Counted from the stretch's first letter, positions 9,745-18,404 are shown. The stretch is DNA of 33,803 nt from Desulfobacterales bacterium (GCA_030589165.1 JAUUWG010000006.1:1-33803); one strand, 5' to 3'. Notes: generated from the sequence alone by a model not told the origin. A program made the numbers and translations.

Positions 9745-10241
9745 ACCCTCCTATTATCTTCATTGCCATTCATACGAAAAATTAAGAAACTTTGAATCTG
9801 AATTCAAGACAAAGCAATTTAAGTGCCAGAGGTAACCGAGTTTTTATATTATTTTAATCAAAAAAATATTATCGCTAAATATCAACTTGTTATAGAAAAG
9901 ATCGGAAGAAGATTATTCTGATCTTCGGAACAAATTTTATGAATCAGGTTTTCTCACTATGAAAAGTACGTAACAATTACATAAATTTGTGAAATTTGCT
10001 TCACAGTCTTTTACGGTGTTTACTTCTCAAAAATGTGTTTAAAATTATTTCTTGTAAATTATCAGAAAATCATTCATACTATTTTTAAAATAATACAACT
10101 CTCTGTTCTTTTTAAAAAACATTGCGAATGATCATAAGACGTTGAACTCCTGCCGGTATAATCTTGATCCGCCTTTTCCTTGTAAAGGAAAGGGAGGGTC
10201 CCATACATAACAACATATATTATTAAAGGAGCTTATGACTT

Positions 10242-10712
10242 ATGGGTAAAAGAATATTAGTGGCATTCGATGATTCTGAAAATGCTATGAGGGCAGTGGA
10301 ATACATTGCTGATTCCTTCAAACCGGAAAATGAAATCATCCTCTTTAGCGTTATTCCTGATACTGCTACGCTAGGTGGGATGTTTGATCCTGAGTTTACC
10401 TATTACTCCTCATCTTATCAGGAAGCTTTAAGTGAAGTGGGAGAAAAAAAGAAAGCGGCGCTGGAAAAAGCGCTGCAAAAAGCCAAAGAAGTTCTCCTTG
10501 AAGCAGGATTTGAAGAAAAGAATGTCATCATAAAAGCAAATATCAAAAAGGTAGGAGTGGCAAGGGATATCATCAATGAAGCCCGTTCGGGTTATAACGC
10601 CGTCGTAATGGGGAGAAAGGGGATATCCGGTGTCAAGGAATTTTTCATCGGCAGTGTTGCACAAAAAGTGCTTCACTCGGTAAAAGATGTATCGGTTCTA
10701 ATTGTAGATTAA
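10242..10712 (+). CDS. Universal stress protein (UspA family)
   Basis: MGKRILVAFDDSENAMRAVEYIA... and C-terminal VVMGRKGISGVKEFFIGSVAQKVLHSVKDVSVLIVD; RBS aaaggag upstream. Confidence 0.95.
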   Translation: MGKRILVAFDDSENAMRAVEYIADSFKPENEIILFSVIPDTATLGGMFDPEFTYYSSSYQEALSEVGEKKKAALEKALQKAKEVLLEAGFEEKNVIIKANIKKVGVARDIINEARSGYNAVVMGRKGISGVKEFFIGSVAQKVLHSVKDVSVLIVD

Positions 10713-10732
10713 ATCATTAAAATCAGTTTTAG

Positions 10733-10762
10733 GGCAGGGTCTTAATTGGACTCTGCCTTTTC
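10733..10762 (+). terminator. Rho-independent terminator of the usp gene
   Basis: ggcagggtc-ttaattg-gactctgcc followed by ttttctatttt. Confidence 0.75.
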
Positions 10763-10807
10763 TATTTTACAACCTCCTAATATCTATATATTTTTTGTTC
10801 CAATATA

Positions 10808-10869
10808 GAGATTTCCCCTAGGGGAATGAGATTTTCCCCTATAAAAATGAGCCTTTCCCCTTATAGACA
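10808..10869. repeat. Three 21-bp-spaced TTTCCCCT direct repeats upstream of the cold-shock gene
   Basis: TTTCCCCT at 10812, 10833 and 10854, each in a gag..tttcccct unit; the first lies in the perfect palindrome ttcccctaggggaa (10813-10826). Confidence 0.7.
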
Positions 10870-10988
10870 AGACAAACTTTTTTCTTGTATATATCAACCA
10901 TAATTTTAATAGTTTTGATTCCATGGCAATTTTAAATCTTTCATGAGTCATGGACGAAAAGAAAGTATTCAATAAGGAGGGCGAAGCT

Positions 10989-11189
10989 TTGTTATCAGGA
11001 AATGTAAAATGGTTTAACGACAAAAAGGGATTTGGATTCATTGAAAAAGAAGAAGGTGGAGACGTATTTGTCCATTACTCATCAATCAATATGACTGGAT
11101 TTAAAACGCTTACTGAAGGGGACAGGGTGAATTTTGAGGTAGAAGAGAGCAACCGCGGCCCTGCGGCAAGGAACGTTACTAAAGAATAA
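10989..11189 (+). CDS. Cold shock domain protein (CspA family)
   Basis: [68 protein letters not shown] at 10989 lies 8 nt after AAGGAGG; the ORF-track ATG at 10950 would give a 13-aa extension. Confidence 0.88.
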   Translation: MLSGNVKWFNDKKGFGFIEKEEGGDVFVHYSSINMTGFKTLTEGDRVNFEVEESNRGPAARNVTKE

Positions 11190-11223
11190 CTTCCTTATAA
11201 TGCTCTTTCCAAAACCTATCCAA

Positions 11224-11252
11224 GGCAGGGCTTTACCGGCCCTGCCTTTTTT
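11224..11252 (+). terminator. Rho-independent terminator of the cold-shock gene
   Basis: ggcagggctttaccggccctgcctttttt: GC-rich stem followed by a T6 run. Confidence 0.85.
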
Positions 11253-11299
11253 AATTGGAAAAAATTTAAAAATGTTGTTTTAGTTCCGGCTTGTCCGGG

Positions 11300-11881
11300 T
11301 CAGGTATTCTCCAACTCGATCCATTTTTTCACCTCAGGCGCCCGGTACGATTCAAATCTGTCGATCAACTTTTCCGGATTATCTTCGACAATCAACATGG
11401 AACGGGTCACCTCCTTGACAAACCGTTGACTTACGGCATGATTAATAAATTCGGCCAATTTGTCGTAGTACTGACATATATTGAGCAAACCACATGGTTT
11501 CCGGTGAATTCCGAGTTGCGCCCATGTCACGATTTCAAATAATTCCTCGATCGTTCCCAGACCTCCGGGCAAGGCGACAAATCCATCAGACAACTCAGCC
11601 ATGAGGGTTTTTCGTTCATGCATGGACCCCACGATTCTCAAGTCGGAAAGTCCGGCATGCGCTACCTCCTTGTCCACAATAACCTCCGGGATAACTCCGA
11701 TAACCTCCCCTCCTTGTTCAAGAACCGTATCGGCAATCACTCCCATCACCCCGATACTTGCGCCCCCATATACCAGACCGATATTTTTATCCACGAGAAC
11801 CTTGGCCAAGTGCTTTGCTCCCTGGGCATATTCGGGGCGGCTGCCGGTATTTGATCCGCAATATACACAAAGTCGATTCAC
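11300..11881 (-). CDS. LOG-family protein (TIGR00730, cytokinin riboside 5'-monophosphate phosphoribohydrolase-like)
   Basis: MNRLCVYCGSNTGSRPEYAQGAKHLAKVL...VYGGASIGVMG...PGGLGTIEELFE. Confidence 0.92.
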   Translation of the reverse strand: MNRLCVYCGSNTGSRPEYAQGAKHLAKVLVDKNIGLVYGGASIGVMGVIADTVLEQGGEVIGVIPEVIVDKEVAHAGLSDLRIVGSMHERKTLMAELSDGFVALPGGLGTIEELFEIVTWAQLGIHRKPCGLLNICQYYDKLAEFINHAVSQRFVKEVTRSMLIVEDNPEKLIDRFESYRAPEVKKWIELENT

Positions 11882-12093
11882 TACCTATCGCCTCCTTACA
11901 AATCCAAAGATTTTCAATATTCATTTTTGTCGAATTCCTTATAACACAAAGAAGACGGCCCCGACAAATTGCACACTTTTATCTTGAATACTCTTTAAGA
12001 AAAAGCCAACAAGAGAATATTTTTTGACAGTCCATGTTGAAATGAGCTACAAAATAAAACAAGGTAATTTTTTAACTTATCAATAAGGGTCAA

Positions 12094-12465
12094 CTACCCC
12101 TCCTGAATCATAGATTCAGAAGGGGCTTGTAAAAGCCCCGGTTGACTAGCCTCAGCTAAGGACAGAAGGTGAAACAGAGACTTCCGTTATCGGGCTACGT
12201 TATAAGCGAATACATAGGCACTCTGAGATATTCCGCACGTCTCAGACCCTGCGGCAAGTGATTAAACAATCTTTAAGAAGGGCAAAGATAGTGTTGCTTG
12301 TAAAAACCGCTTAATAACTTTGGCGATGCGGCTCTTACTGGTTTGGTAGTTCCAGGGAAAATATTTTTTATTTTCCACAAAAACTACCTTTTTTCTAAAC
12401 TCGTTAACTGAAAGGAGGCAGCATTCCTCCACGCCTGAATCAAAGATTCAGACGGGGTCTCCTGC
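12094..12465 (+). ncRNA. Candidate structured RNA element flanked by IS200/IS605-like subterminal hairpins (omegaRNA/HEARO-like hypothesis; no nuclease or transposase ORF)
   Basis: Paired direct-orientation hairpins: cccctcctgaatc-ata-gattcagaagggg (12097-12125) and cgcctgaatc-aaa-gattcagacg (about 12432-12454). Between them are several stems (ggggctt/aagcccc, tctgaga/tctcaga, gcggcaag/cttg..ccgc) and an intrinsic terminator. No ORF of 60 aa or more on either strand. Confidence 0.5.
12345..12394 (+). terminator. Intrinsic terminator inside the structured element
   Basis: ggtagtt-ccag-ggaaaata-ttttt-tattttcc-acaaa-aactacc-tttttt: nested 7-bp and 8-bp stems followed by T6. Confidence 0.75.
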
Positions 12466-12472
12466 TGTATTT

Positions 12473-14632
12473 ATGATGAAGATGAACTACACTAACAAAT
12501 ATCGTATATCACCTGTTTTATATATTCTCATACTGTGCACGTTTACAGTCGGCTTTCTCTTCACCCCCCCCTCTTTAAAAGCCCATGCCAAGGACATTTC
12601 TTTATCCTTAGCAGCCGATTCCTCTCTTGGAATTGATGATTTCATTGAAATTCTTCCCCCTACCCGAAAACAATCAAAAACCAATGTTGATATCGTCAAG
12701 CAGCTCGAAAAATACCATTACAAAGATCTGGAAATAGACGACCACGTATCATCCAAGGTATTCGATCGTTACCTGTCCGACCTTGACGGCAGACGAAGCT
12801 ATTTTTTTTCCGAAGATATCAAGGAATTTGAAGCCTACCGCTATCGTTTGGACAATGCGTTGAAAATCGGTGACCTCAAACCGGCTTTCATGATTTTCAA
12901 TCGTTACAGGCAACAGGTCGCTGAAAGACTTGCTTTCCTGGTCAACCGCATTGAAAAAGGCTTTGATGACCTGGATTTTGACATTGAAGAAAGCATAACC
13001 ATTAACAGGGAGAATGCACCCTGGCCGATAAATACGACCAAAATGGACGATTTATGGCGCAAGCGTCTGAAAAACGATATTCTGAACCTTAAATTAACCG
13101 GCAAACCATTGGATGAAATCCATAAATTACTCAAGCAACGTTATCGTAACCGGTTGAGCCGAATCCGCCAGACAGACAGCGAAGATGCCTTCAGAATTTA
13201 CATGAACGCATTTACACAAATCTATGACCCGCATACCCAATACTTTTCACCGCGTCTTTCGAAAAACTTCGATATAATGATGAGTTTGTCATTGCAAGGT
13301 ATCGGCGCTGTCCTGCAAAATAAAAACGAGTACACCCAAGTCCTTCGCCTGGTCCCGGCCGGTCCGGCGGATAAATCCGGGCAACTGAAGCCTGGAGACC
13401 GCATCGTGGGAGTAGGTCAGGGTAAAGATGGAGAAATTGTCAATGTCATCGGCTGGCGTCTTGACGACGTGGTGGAACTTATCCGCGGCCCCAAACAGAC
13501 CGTGGTGCGGTTGGAAATAATCCCTTCCGATATCGATGGTGATCACCCGACCAAAAAAATCATGATCACTCGAAACACCGTCAAACTTGAAGAACAAGCC
13601 GCACAAAAAAAGCTGGTCGAGCTCAAATACAAAGATCAAACCCATAAAATCGGCATCATCGAAATCCCAACCTTCTACATCGACTTCAAAGCCCTTCAAG
13701 CCGGTGAAGAAAATTACAAGAGTACCACACGTGATGTGCGCCGTCTGCTCAAGGAACTGATCGCTGAGAAAGTCGAGGGTATTATCATCGACTTGCGCGA
13801 CAATGGCGGGGGGGCACTTCAAGAAGCCAACTCTTTGACCGGACTCTTTATCAATAAAGGACCTACCGTTCAGATCCGTGAAAGCAACGGTCAAATCAGC
13901 GAACTTCGTGATCCGGATCCGGAAATTGTCTATGATGGTCCCTTGATTGTGTTGGTTAACCGCCTGAGTGCATCAGCTTCAGAAATTTTTGCGGGTGCCG
14001 TTCAAGACTATCAACGCGGTATTATCGTTGGTTCACAAACCTTCGGCAAAGGGACTGTTCAATCTCTGGAAGACCTCAGACAGGGCCAACTGAAACTTAC
14101 CCGGGCCAAGTTCTATCGCGTATCGGGAAAAAGCACACAGAACCAAGGAATCATACCAGATATCGTATACCCGACAATCTACGACATGAAAAAGATAGGC
14201 GAAAATGCACTTCCGGAAGCGCTTGCCTGGGATAAAATTCATCCTGCCCGCTACCAGCCCTGGCCGAATTTAGTATTATGGATTAAGCTGCTGGAGAGCC
14301 TTCACAAAAGCCGTATTAAAGATGACCCTGATTTTTCCTATCTGATCTCCGATATTGAGCGTTTAAACGAAGCAAGGCAAAAAACTGAAGTTTCGCTAAA
14401 CGAAGCGACCCGCAAGCGTGAACGTCAAGTATCCGAACAGAAGATGTTGGCTCTGGAGAATAAACGTCGAGCCATCAGGGGCTTAAAATTATTGAAAAAG
14501 ATATCTGACCTTGAGACAACTGATAACACGGAAGAAAACGAGGGAAAACCTGACCCGTTATTGGCTGAAAGCCAGTATATTCTTCTTGATCTCATATCAA
14601 TGGCACATCAAAAAGGATCTGTTCAGTACTGA
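12473..14632 (+). CDS. prc: Tail-specific (C-terminal processing) protease, S41A family, PDZ-containing
   Basis: N-terminal signal sequence, PDZ region (SLQGIGAVLQNKNEYTQVLRLVPAGPADKSGQLKPGDRIVGVGQG), and catalytic motifs (RLSASASEIFAGAVQDYQRGIIVGSQTFGKGTVQ). Confidence 0.93.
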   Translation: MMKMNYTNKYRISPVLYILILCTFTVGFLFTPPSLKAHAKDISLSLAADSSLGIDDFIEILPPTRKQSKTNVDIVKQLEKYHYKDLEIDDHVSSKVFDRYLSDLDGRRSYFFSEDIKEFEAYRYRLDNALKIGDLKPAFMIFNRYRQQVAERLAFLVNRIEKGFDDLDFDIEESITINRENAPWPINTTKMDDLWRKRLKNDILNLKLTGKPLDEIHKLLKQRYRNRLSRIRQTDSEDAFRIYMNAFTQIYDPHTQYFSPRLSKNFDIMMSLSLQGIGAVLQNKNEYTQVLRLVPAGPADKSGQLKPGDRIVGVGQGKDGEIVNVIGWRLDDVVELIRGPKQTVVRLEIIPSDIDGDHPTKKIMITRNTVKLEEQAAQKKLVELKYKDQTHKIGIIEIPTFYIDFKALQAGEENYKSTTRDVRRLLKELIAEKVEGIIIDLRDNGGGALQEANSLTGLFINKGPTVQIRESNGQISELRDPDPEIVYDGPLIVLVNRLSASASEIFAGAVQDYQRGIIVGSQTFGKGTVQSLEDLRQGQLKLTRAKFYRVSGKSTQNQGIIPDIVYPTIYDMKKIGENALPEALAWDKIHPARYQPWPNLVLWIKLLESLHKSRIKDDPDFSYLISDIERLNEARQKTEVSLNEATRKRERQVSEQKMLALENKRRAIRGLKLLKKISDLETTDNTEENEGKPDPLLAESQYILLDLISMAHQKGSVQY

Positions 14633-14777
14633 TTAAGGATCTTAACGCAATACCGATTTGACAAAAAAAGGATATGTGTATAATTTATAAAAGGTGATGA
14701 CCCAACACAAAAAATAAGAACCATAATTCAAGAGCGTTGCAGAAGCTCTCACCATAAAACTTAAAGGAGGATTATCA

Positions 14778-14960
14778 ATGCCGGTTTATGAATTTGAGTG
14801 CCCTGAAGGAACGATAACGGAAAAGTTTGTCAAGATGGGTACAGAAGAGATAGAGTGTCCGAAGTGTCATAAAAAAGCAAAAAAAATCATATCGCGCTGC
14901 ACATTTGAATTAAAGGGAGGCGGATGGTTTGCAAACGGTTATTCGTCTACTAAAAAATAG
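14778..14960 (+). CDS. FmdB-family zinc-ribbon protein
   Basis: MPVYEFECPEGTITEKFVKMGTEEIECPKCHKKAKKIISRCTFELKGGGWFANGY; RBS aaaggagg. Confidence 0.85.
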   Translation: MPVYEFECPEGTITEKFVKMGTEEIECPKCHKKAKKIISRCTFELKGGGWFANGYSSTKK

Positions 14961-15023
14961 AGATTAAATTCCCGGACACGTCTTTAAAATTAAAGAAACA
15001 ATCAGATTATTTGATTCATGCCC

Positions 15024-15190
15024 CTTAGTATATGGCGGCATAAATACGTACCTGTTTTTTAAAACAAAGATTCCGGATTTGAGTGGTGAGTATTGAGATT
15101 TGAGAAAATGTTTGCTCTCATTTCTCACATCTCAACACTCAAGACTTCGATACAAAAAATAGCAGCGCAATTGTGCCGTTGTGTACTTAG
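15024..15190. repeat. MITE-like repeat family A, copy 1 (right end interrupted by the downstream IS)
   Basis: cttagtatatggcggcataaatacgtacctg...ttgtgccgttgtgtacttag; near-identical to copy 2 at 28522-28673; ends are imperfect inverted repeats (cttagtacatggcg / ctaagtacatgacg). Confidence 0.8.
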
Positions 15191-16845
15191 TATCTGCTGA
15201 TTTTCTGTCAAATTAAGAGCATCTGCTCATTTAGCTCTTTGAAAATTTCCGTTTTGCGTTTTGAATGATGCTTGGAAAAACTTATTTGGAGTGCAGTCTG
15301 TTTTCCAAAGCTGTTTTATCGTATTTCGCGCACACTTATCCATCCGGCGAACTTCCGGTGATCATCAGAGGACTGCAATAAATGTGAATCAGCCCAACAA
15401 TCCCATTTTCATCAAGCTTTCTTCGCTGATTTCTTCATCATTATAAAGCTGAAGGAACTTTTTAAGATTGTATGCGGTTTGACATAAGAGAGACCATATG
15501 CGGTCTCCATCAAATCCCCGGTAAAGACTGCGACCAAAGCCCCGGATATTCTTCGCAACTGCAATAAATCCTTCCGTTGCGGAACGGGCTTTTCGGCAAA
15601 AATCTCGTTTTTCTTCGCAAACATCGGAGCTTTTGCCGAGAAAAATGTGTAGCGTGCCTTCGGGTATTTTTCGATTTATTCGGCTTCGGTATCCATTGTC
15701 ACCGATTGCATGTTCAGGAAGCCCTTTCATTCTTTCTTCGAATAGTCCCGCTGTTTTTGGCCACAGGATTTTGTCGTTTGGTTTTCCTATGAAATTTTCC
15801 ATTGTAACCATAAAGCCTTGACGGTTGAATGATATCTCAAGGGTAGTTCCGAATTCACAGTCTGGATGTTTTTTACCTTTCTTGATTGGTCGGGCATCCG
15901 GTTCGTCGAGGGAAACGATCCGGTTTTCAATATGTTTCTCTCCCTCAAGTTTTTGTTCACTCTGCTTTTTAAGCAAACTCAAGAGATCCAGAAGTTGCCG
16001 GGCTTTTTCTACTTCTTTATCCGAGGCTTCGAAATTTTGGACGATTTCCTCGAAAATTTTGAACGCATCGGCAAATATCGACATAAATTCAAAAAAATAT
16101 CTAAAAATCTCATCTTTCTTTTTGTTCAGGTTGTACTCACGCCAAAGTTTTTGAAGATACTGTTCATCCCACCAGAAATCGATATGATAACGTTCAGCAA
16201 ATTGCTTCATTTTACCAAAGGCCTTAAAAATTAATCCGATATCTGTGGGATAAATGATATTGTTTGGCAAGACCGTCGAATCAATCAGCATGCTGTCCCC
16301 ATTGATAACGCCAGCAACACGTAACACGTTAAAAATTGAGGATTCAATAACTTCCATACCCTTGACACCGAAACGTTTCCGCAATTTAATCAGATTGCTG
16401 GGATGCATGAACTTGTTCACAGATTTATCGGGAACATTGCAAAAATATTGAATATAACGATTTTCCTTGACCTGATCAATTACTACCCGGTCACTGAGCA
16501 AGCGAAGTTTCGCAACCATGAAAATGGCTACAATTGTCCGGAGGGGGGTGCCGATTCTTCCCTGTTTATCGTTATAATAGGGAACCAATAGGTCGATTAT
16601 TCTTTGCCAAGGTATAATCTTGCGCAAAATGACAAGTTCCTTCGTTGGGTCATTGATATTGTACTTTACCCATTCGTCGGTGAAAGCCTCCGTAATTTTT
16701 TTTCGATCATCGCATATCCTCAGTTCATGGCCTTGAACCTCATATAAGAAGCGTAAAGCACGTTAAATTTAAATTTTGTAAAATACCATGTGACAGTATG
16801 TAATAAAAGCTTTGAAGCCGATAAAATAGAAAATCAGCAGATACT
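15189..16845 (-). mobile_element. Complete insertion sequence of about 1657 bp with 18-bp perfect TIRs and candidate 4-bp TSD (ACTT)
   Basis: Left end agtatctgctgattttct (15189-15206); right end reads agtatctgctgattttct in reverse complement (16828-16845); ACTT at 15185-15188 and 16846-16849. Confidence 0.82.
15389..16627 (-). CDS. IS transposase (DDE family with DUF772-like N-terminus; IS5/ISNCY-like)
   Basis: MRKIIPWQRIIDLLVPYYNDKQGRIGTPLRTIVAIFMVAKL...DSTVLPNNIIYPTDIGL...GDNGYRSRINRKIPEG...; N-terminal coding probably extends upstream (see findings). Confidence 0.85.
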   Translation of the reverse strand: MRKIIPWQRIIDLLVPYYNDKQGRIGTPLRTIVAIFMVAKLRLLSDRVVIDQVKENRYIQYFCNVPDKSVNKFMHPSNLIKLRKRFGVKGMEVIESSIFNVLRVAGVINGDSMLIDSTVLPNNIIYPTDIGLIFKAFGKMKQFAERYHIDFWWDEQYLQKLWREYNLNKKKDEIFRYFFEFMSIFADAFKIFEEIVQNFEASDKEVEKARQLLDLLSLLKKQSEQKLEGEKHIENRIVSLDEPDARPIKKGKKHPDCEFGTTLEISFNRQGFMVTMENFIGKPNDKILWPKTAGLFEERMKGLPEHAIGDNGYRSRINRKIPEGTLHIFLGKSSDVCEEKRDFCRKARSATEGFIAVAKNIRGFGRSLYRGFDGDRIWSLLCQTAYNLKKFLQLYNDEEISEESLMKMGLLG

Positions 16846-16911
16846 ACTTAGTGACTAAGAAACTACGAGCTCCCCATTAACTTTTTGGGTAACCGGCAAC
16901 AAATAACGGCT

Positions 16912-17220
16912 TTACAAATTGATAATCTCCATATTTGTATCAATAATTTCAGCCAGTCCCAACTCGTCGGTGAAATTGAAAATCTTGTCGATTTTAGAAT
17001 TTATCACCCGACGATCATTACCTGACAGGGAAAATCCGATTTCCGCGCGTTGATAAATGTCATTTGATCCAACCTCTGCGACAGACGCATTAAACGTATT
17101 GCGTATTCTGCTGATTATCGATTTTATTATCTTTCTTTTACCTTTCAGAGATTGGCAATCATACAGTCTTAACGTTATACTTCCAATACCTACAACCATT
17201 GTTCCTAATACCAGATTCAA
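16912..17220 (-). CDS. DUF503 family protein (YlxP-like)
   Basis: MVVGIGSITLRLYDCQSLKGKRKIIKSIISRIRNTFNASVAEVGSNDIYQRAEIGFSLSGND. Confidence 0.88.
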   Translation of the reverse strand: MNLVLGTMVVGIGSITLRLYDCQSLKGKRKIIKSIISRIRNTFNASVAEVGSNDIYQRAEIGFSLSGNDRRVINSKIDKIFNFTDELGLAEIIDTNMEIINL

Positions 17221-17273
17221 TTTTTAAGCCGGCATATCAAGCGCCGGTTTTTTTGTTATACATTGACAAAACT

Positions 17274-17350
17274 CAGGAGTTCAGACTTTAAGTCTGAATT
17301 CCAACCTTCGACTCAAACTTAAAGTTTGAACTCCGGAATTCAGCATTCAA
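17274..17350. repeat. Cluster of short REP-like palindromes
   Basis: ggagttcagactttaagtctgaattcc, ctcaaacttaaagtttgaactcc and the partial attcagcattcaagtctgaaac: three related units in tandem. Confidence 0.7.
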
Positions 17351-17390
17351 GTCTGAAACTTCCGGGGAGGATTCTGTATAATACGGATCT

Positions 17391-18101
17391 TCAAATTTTG
17401 TTGCTTAAAGAATCAACTGTTTGCTTTTTAATCAGCCGGTGTCTTAAAAGCACGTATGTTCCCCCGGTTCCACCATCACATAATCTTGCACTGGTAAAGG
17501 CAATGACCCATTTACGCCAGAATCCGCGGGTAAGCCACTCAAAAACCTTGGTCTTTAAGACCGGCTCTCCAGGTGAAGAGAGGCCTCGGCCATGGACGAT
17601 CAGAACCGCTGTTTTCCCGATGGACAGGGAGTCTTTTAAAAATGAATCCATGGCATCCTTTGCCGTCAAAACGTCAAATCCATGAAGATCGATATGAGCC
17701 TGTATGGAAAACTCTCCCCGGTGCAAAAGCCGTGGAACTTCAGGGCTGACGTTATATCCCCTGCCCTCCATGTATTCCGGGGTGTGGGAAACAACAAAGC
17801 CTTTTCCATACTTTACAAGATCATCAAGCTTTAATACAATCTCATCTTCCGGATCTTTCTTGTTTTTCTTGGGCATCCTGACCCTGCTGTTTCTTTTGAT
17901 TATATTTTTGGAATGAATCGGCTTGACATCCGCCATAGCCTTTAAAAAAAGCTGCTGTTCATTTTCAGCATCCGGCATGCCGTCCTTTTTATCTTCAGCC
18001 GAATCAAGGGGAAAACTCTGTGTTGAGAAGGATTTGCTTTCAATCAAGGCTTTAAGGTTTTCAAAAGGTCTGAACATTTCAGATGAGTTAAACGATTTCA
18101 T
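17391..18101 (-). CDS. Smr-domain protein (MutS2 C-terminal-like)
   Basis: IDLHGFDVLTAKDAMDSFLKDSLSIGKTAVLIVHGRGLSSPGEPVLKTKVFEWLTRGFWRKWVIAFTSARLCDGGTGGTYVLLR. Confidence 0.9.
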   Translation of the reverse strand: MKSFNSSEMFRPFENLKALIESKSFSTQSFPLDSAEDKKDGMPDAENEQQLFLKAMADVKPIHSKNIIKRNSRVRMPKKNKKDPEDEIVLKLDDLVKYGKGFVVSHTPEYMEGRGYNVSPEVPRLLHRGEFSIQAHIDLHGFDVLTAKDAMDSFLKDSLSIGKTAVLIVHGRGLSSPGEPVLKTKVFEWLTRGFWRKWVIAFTSARLCDGGTGGTYVLLRHRLIKKQTVDSLSNKI

Positions 18102-18226
18102 CGATATACCTCCGATCCTGTTGAAAGTCGTTTCAAAGCTGCTTAAGAAACTCGGCAGTTTTAGCTTTTCAAATTCATCCGAACTAGGTATATAAAAAAA
18201 TATGTTTTTTCAAGAAAAATGGTTAG

Positions 18227-18339
18227 GTCGTGTTTTCAAATTCAGACATTCACTGTGAAATCAAGAAGTTATTAAAAACCGAAAAAATAACCTTTTCCAT
18301 CAAAAAAACAGAAGGTTAAAGCTATTTTGAAAACACGAC
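18227..18339. repeat. MITE-like element with 14-bp perfect TIRs
   Basis: gtcgtgttttcaaa (18227-18240) / tttgaaaacacgac (18326-18339); no ORF inside. Confidence 0.75.
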
Positions 18340-18404
18340 ATAGACTCGTTTTCTTCTTGATTTTATTTCTTCAGATTAGTTTTCAGAATCATTCAGCCCA
18401 GTAA

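Noticed and set aside
10784-11041. 85-aa minus-strand ORF across the repeat array and csp start
   Set aside because: Overlaps a conserved gene and a repeat; low-complexity translation.
12094-12465. tmRNA, RNase P RNA, 6S RNA or tRNA
   Set aside because: No CCA/acceptor-stem, tag-peptide or conserved RNase P signatures seen; flanking hairpins suggest a mobile element instead.
13289-13894. 201-aa minus-strand ORF inside prc
   Set aside because: Antisense shadow of the conserved PDZ/protease region.
17228-17256. Possible terminator aagccggcatatcaagcgccggttttttt
   Set aside because: T-run is on the + strand but both neighbouring genes are on the minus strand; no transcript to assign it to.
17274-17350. 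CRISPR-like array
   Set aside because: Units are palindromic and diverged with no regular spacers; fits REP-like repeats instead.
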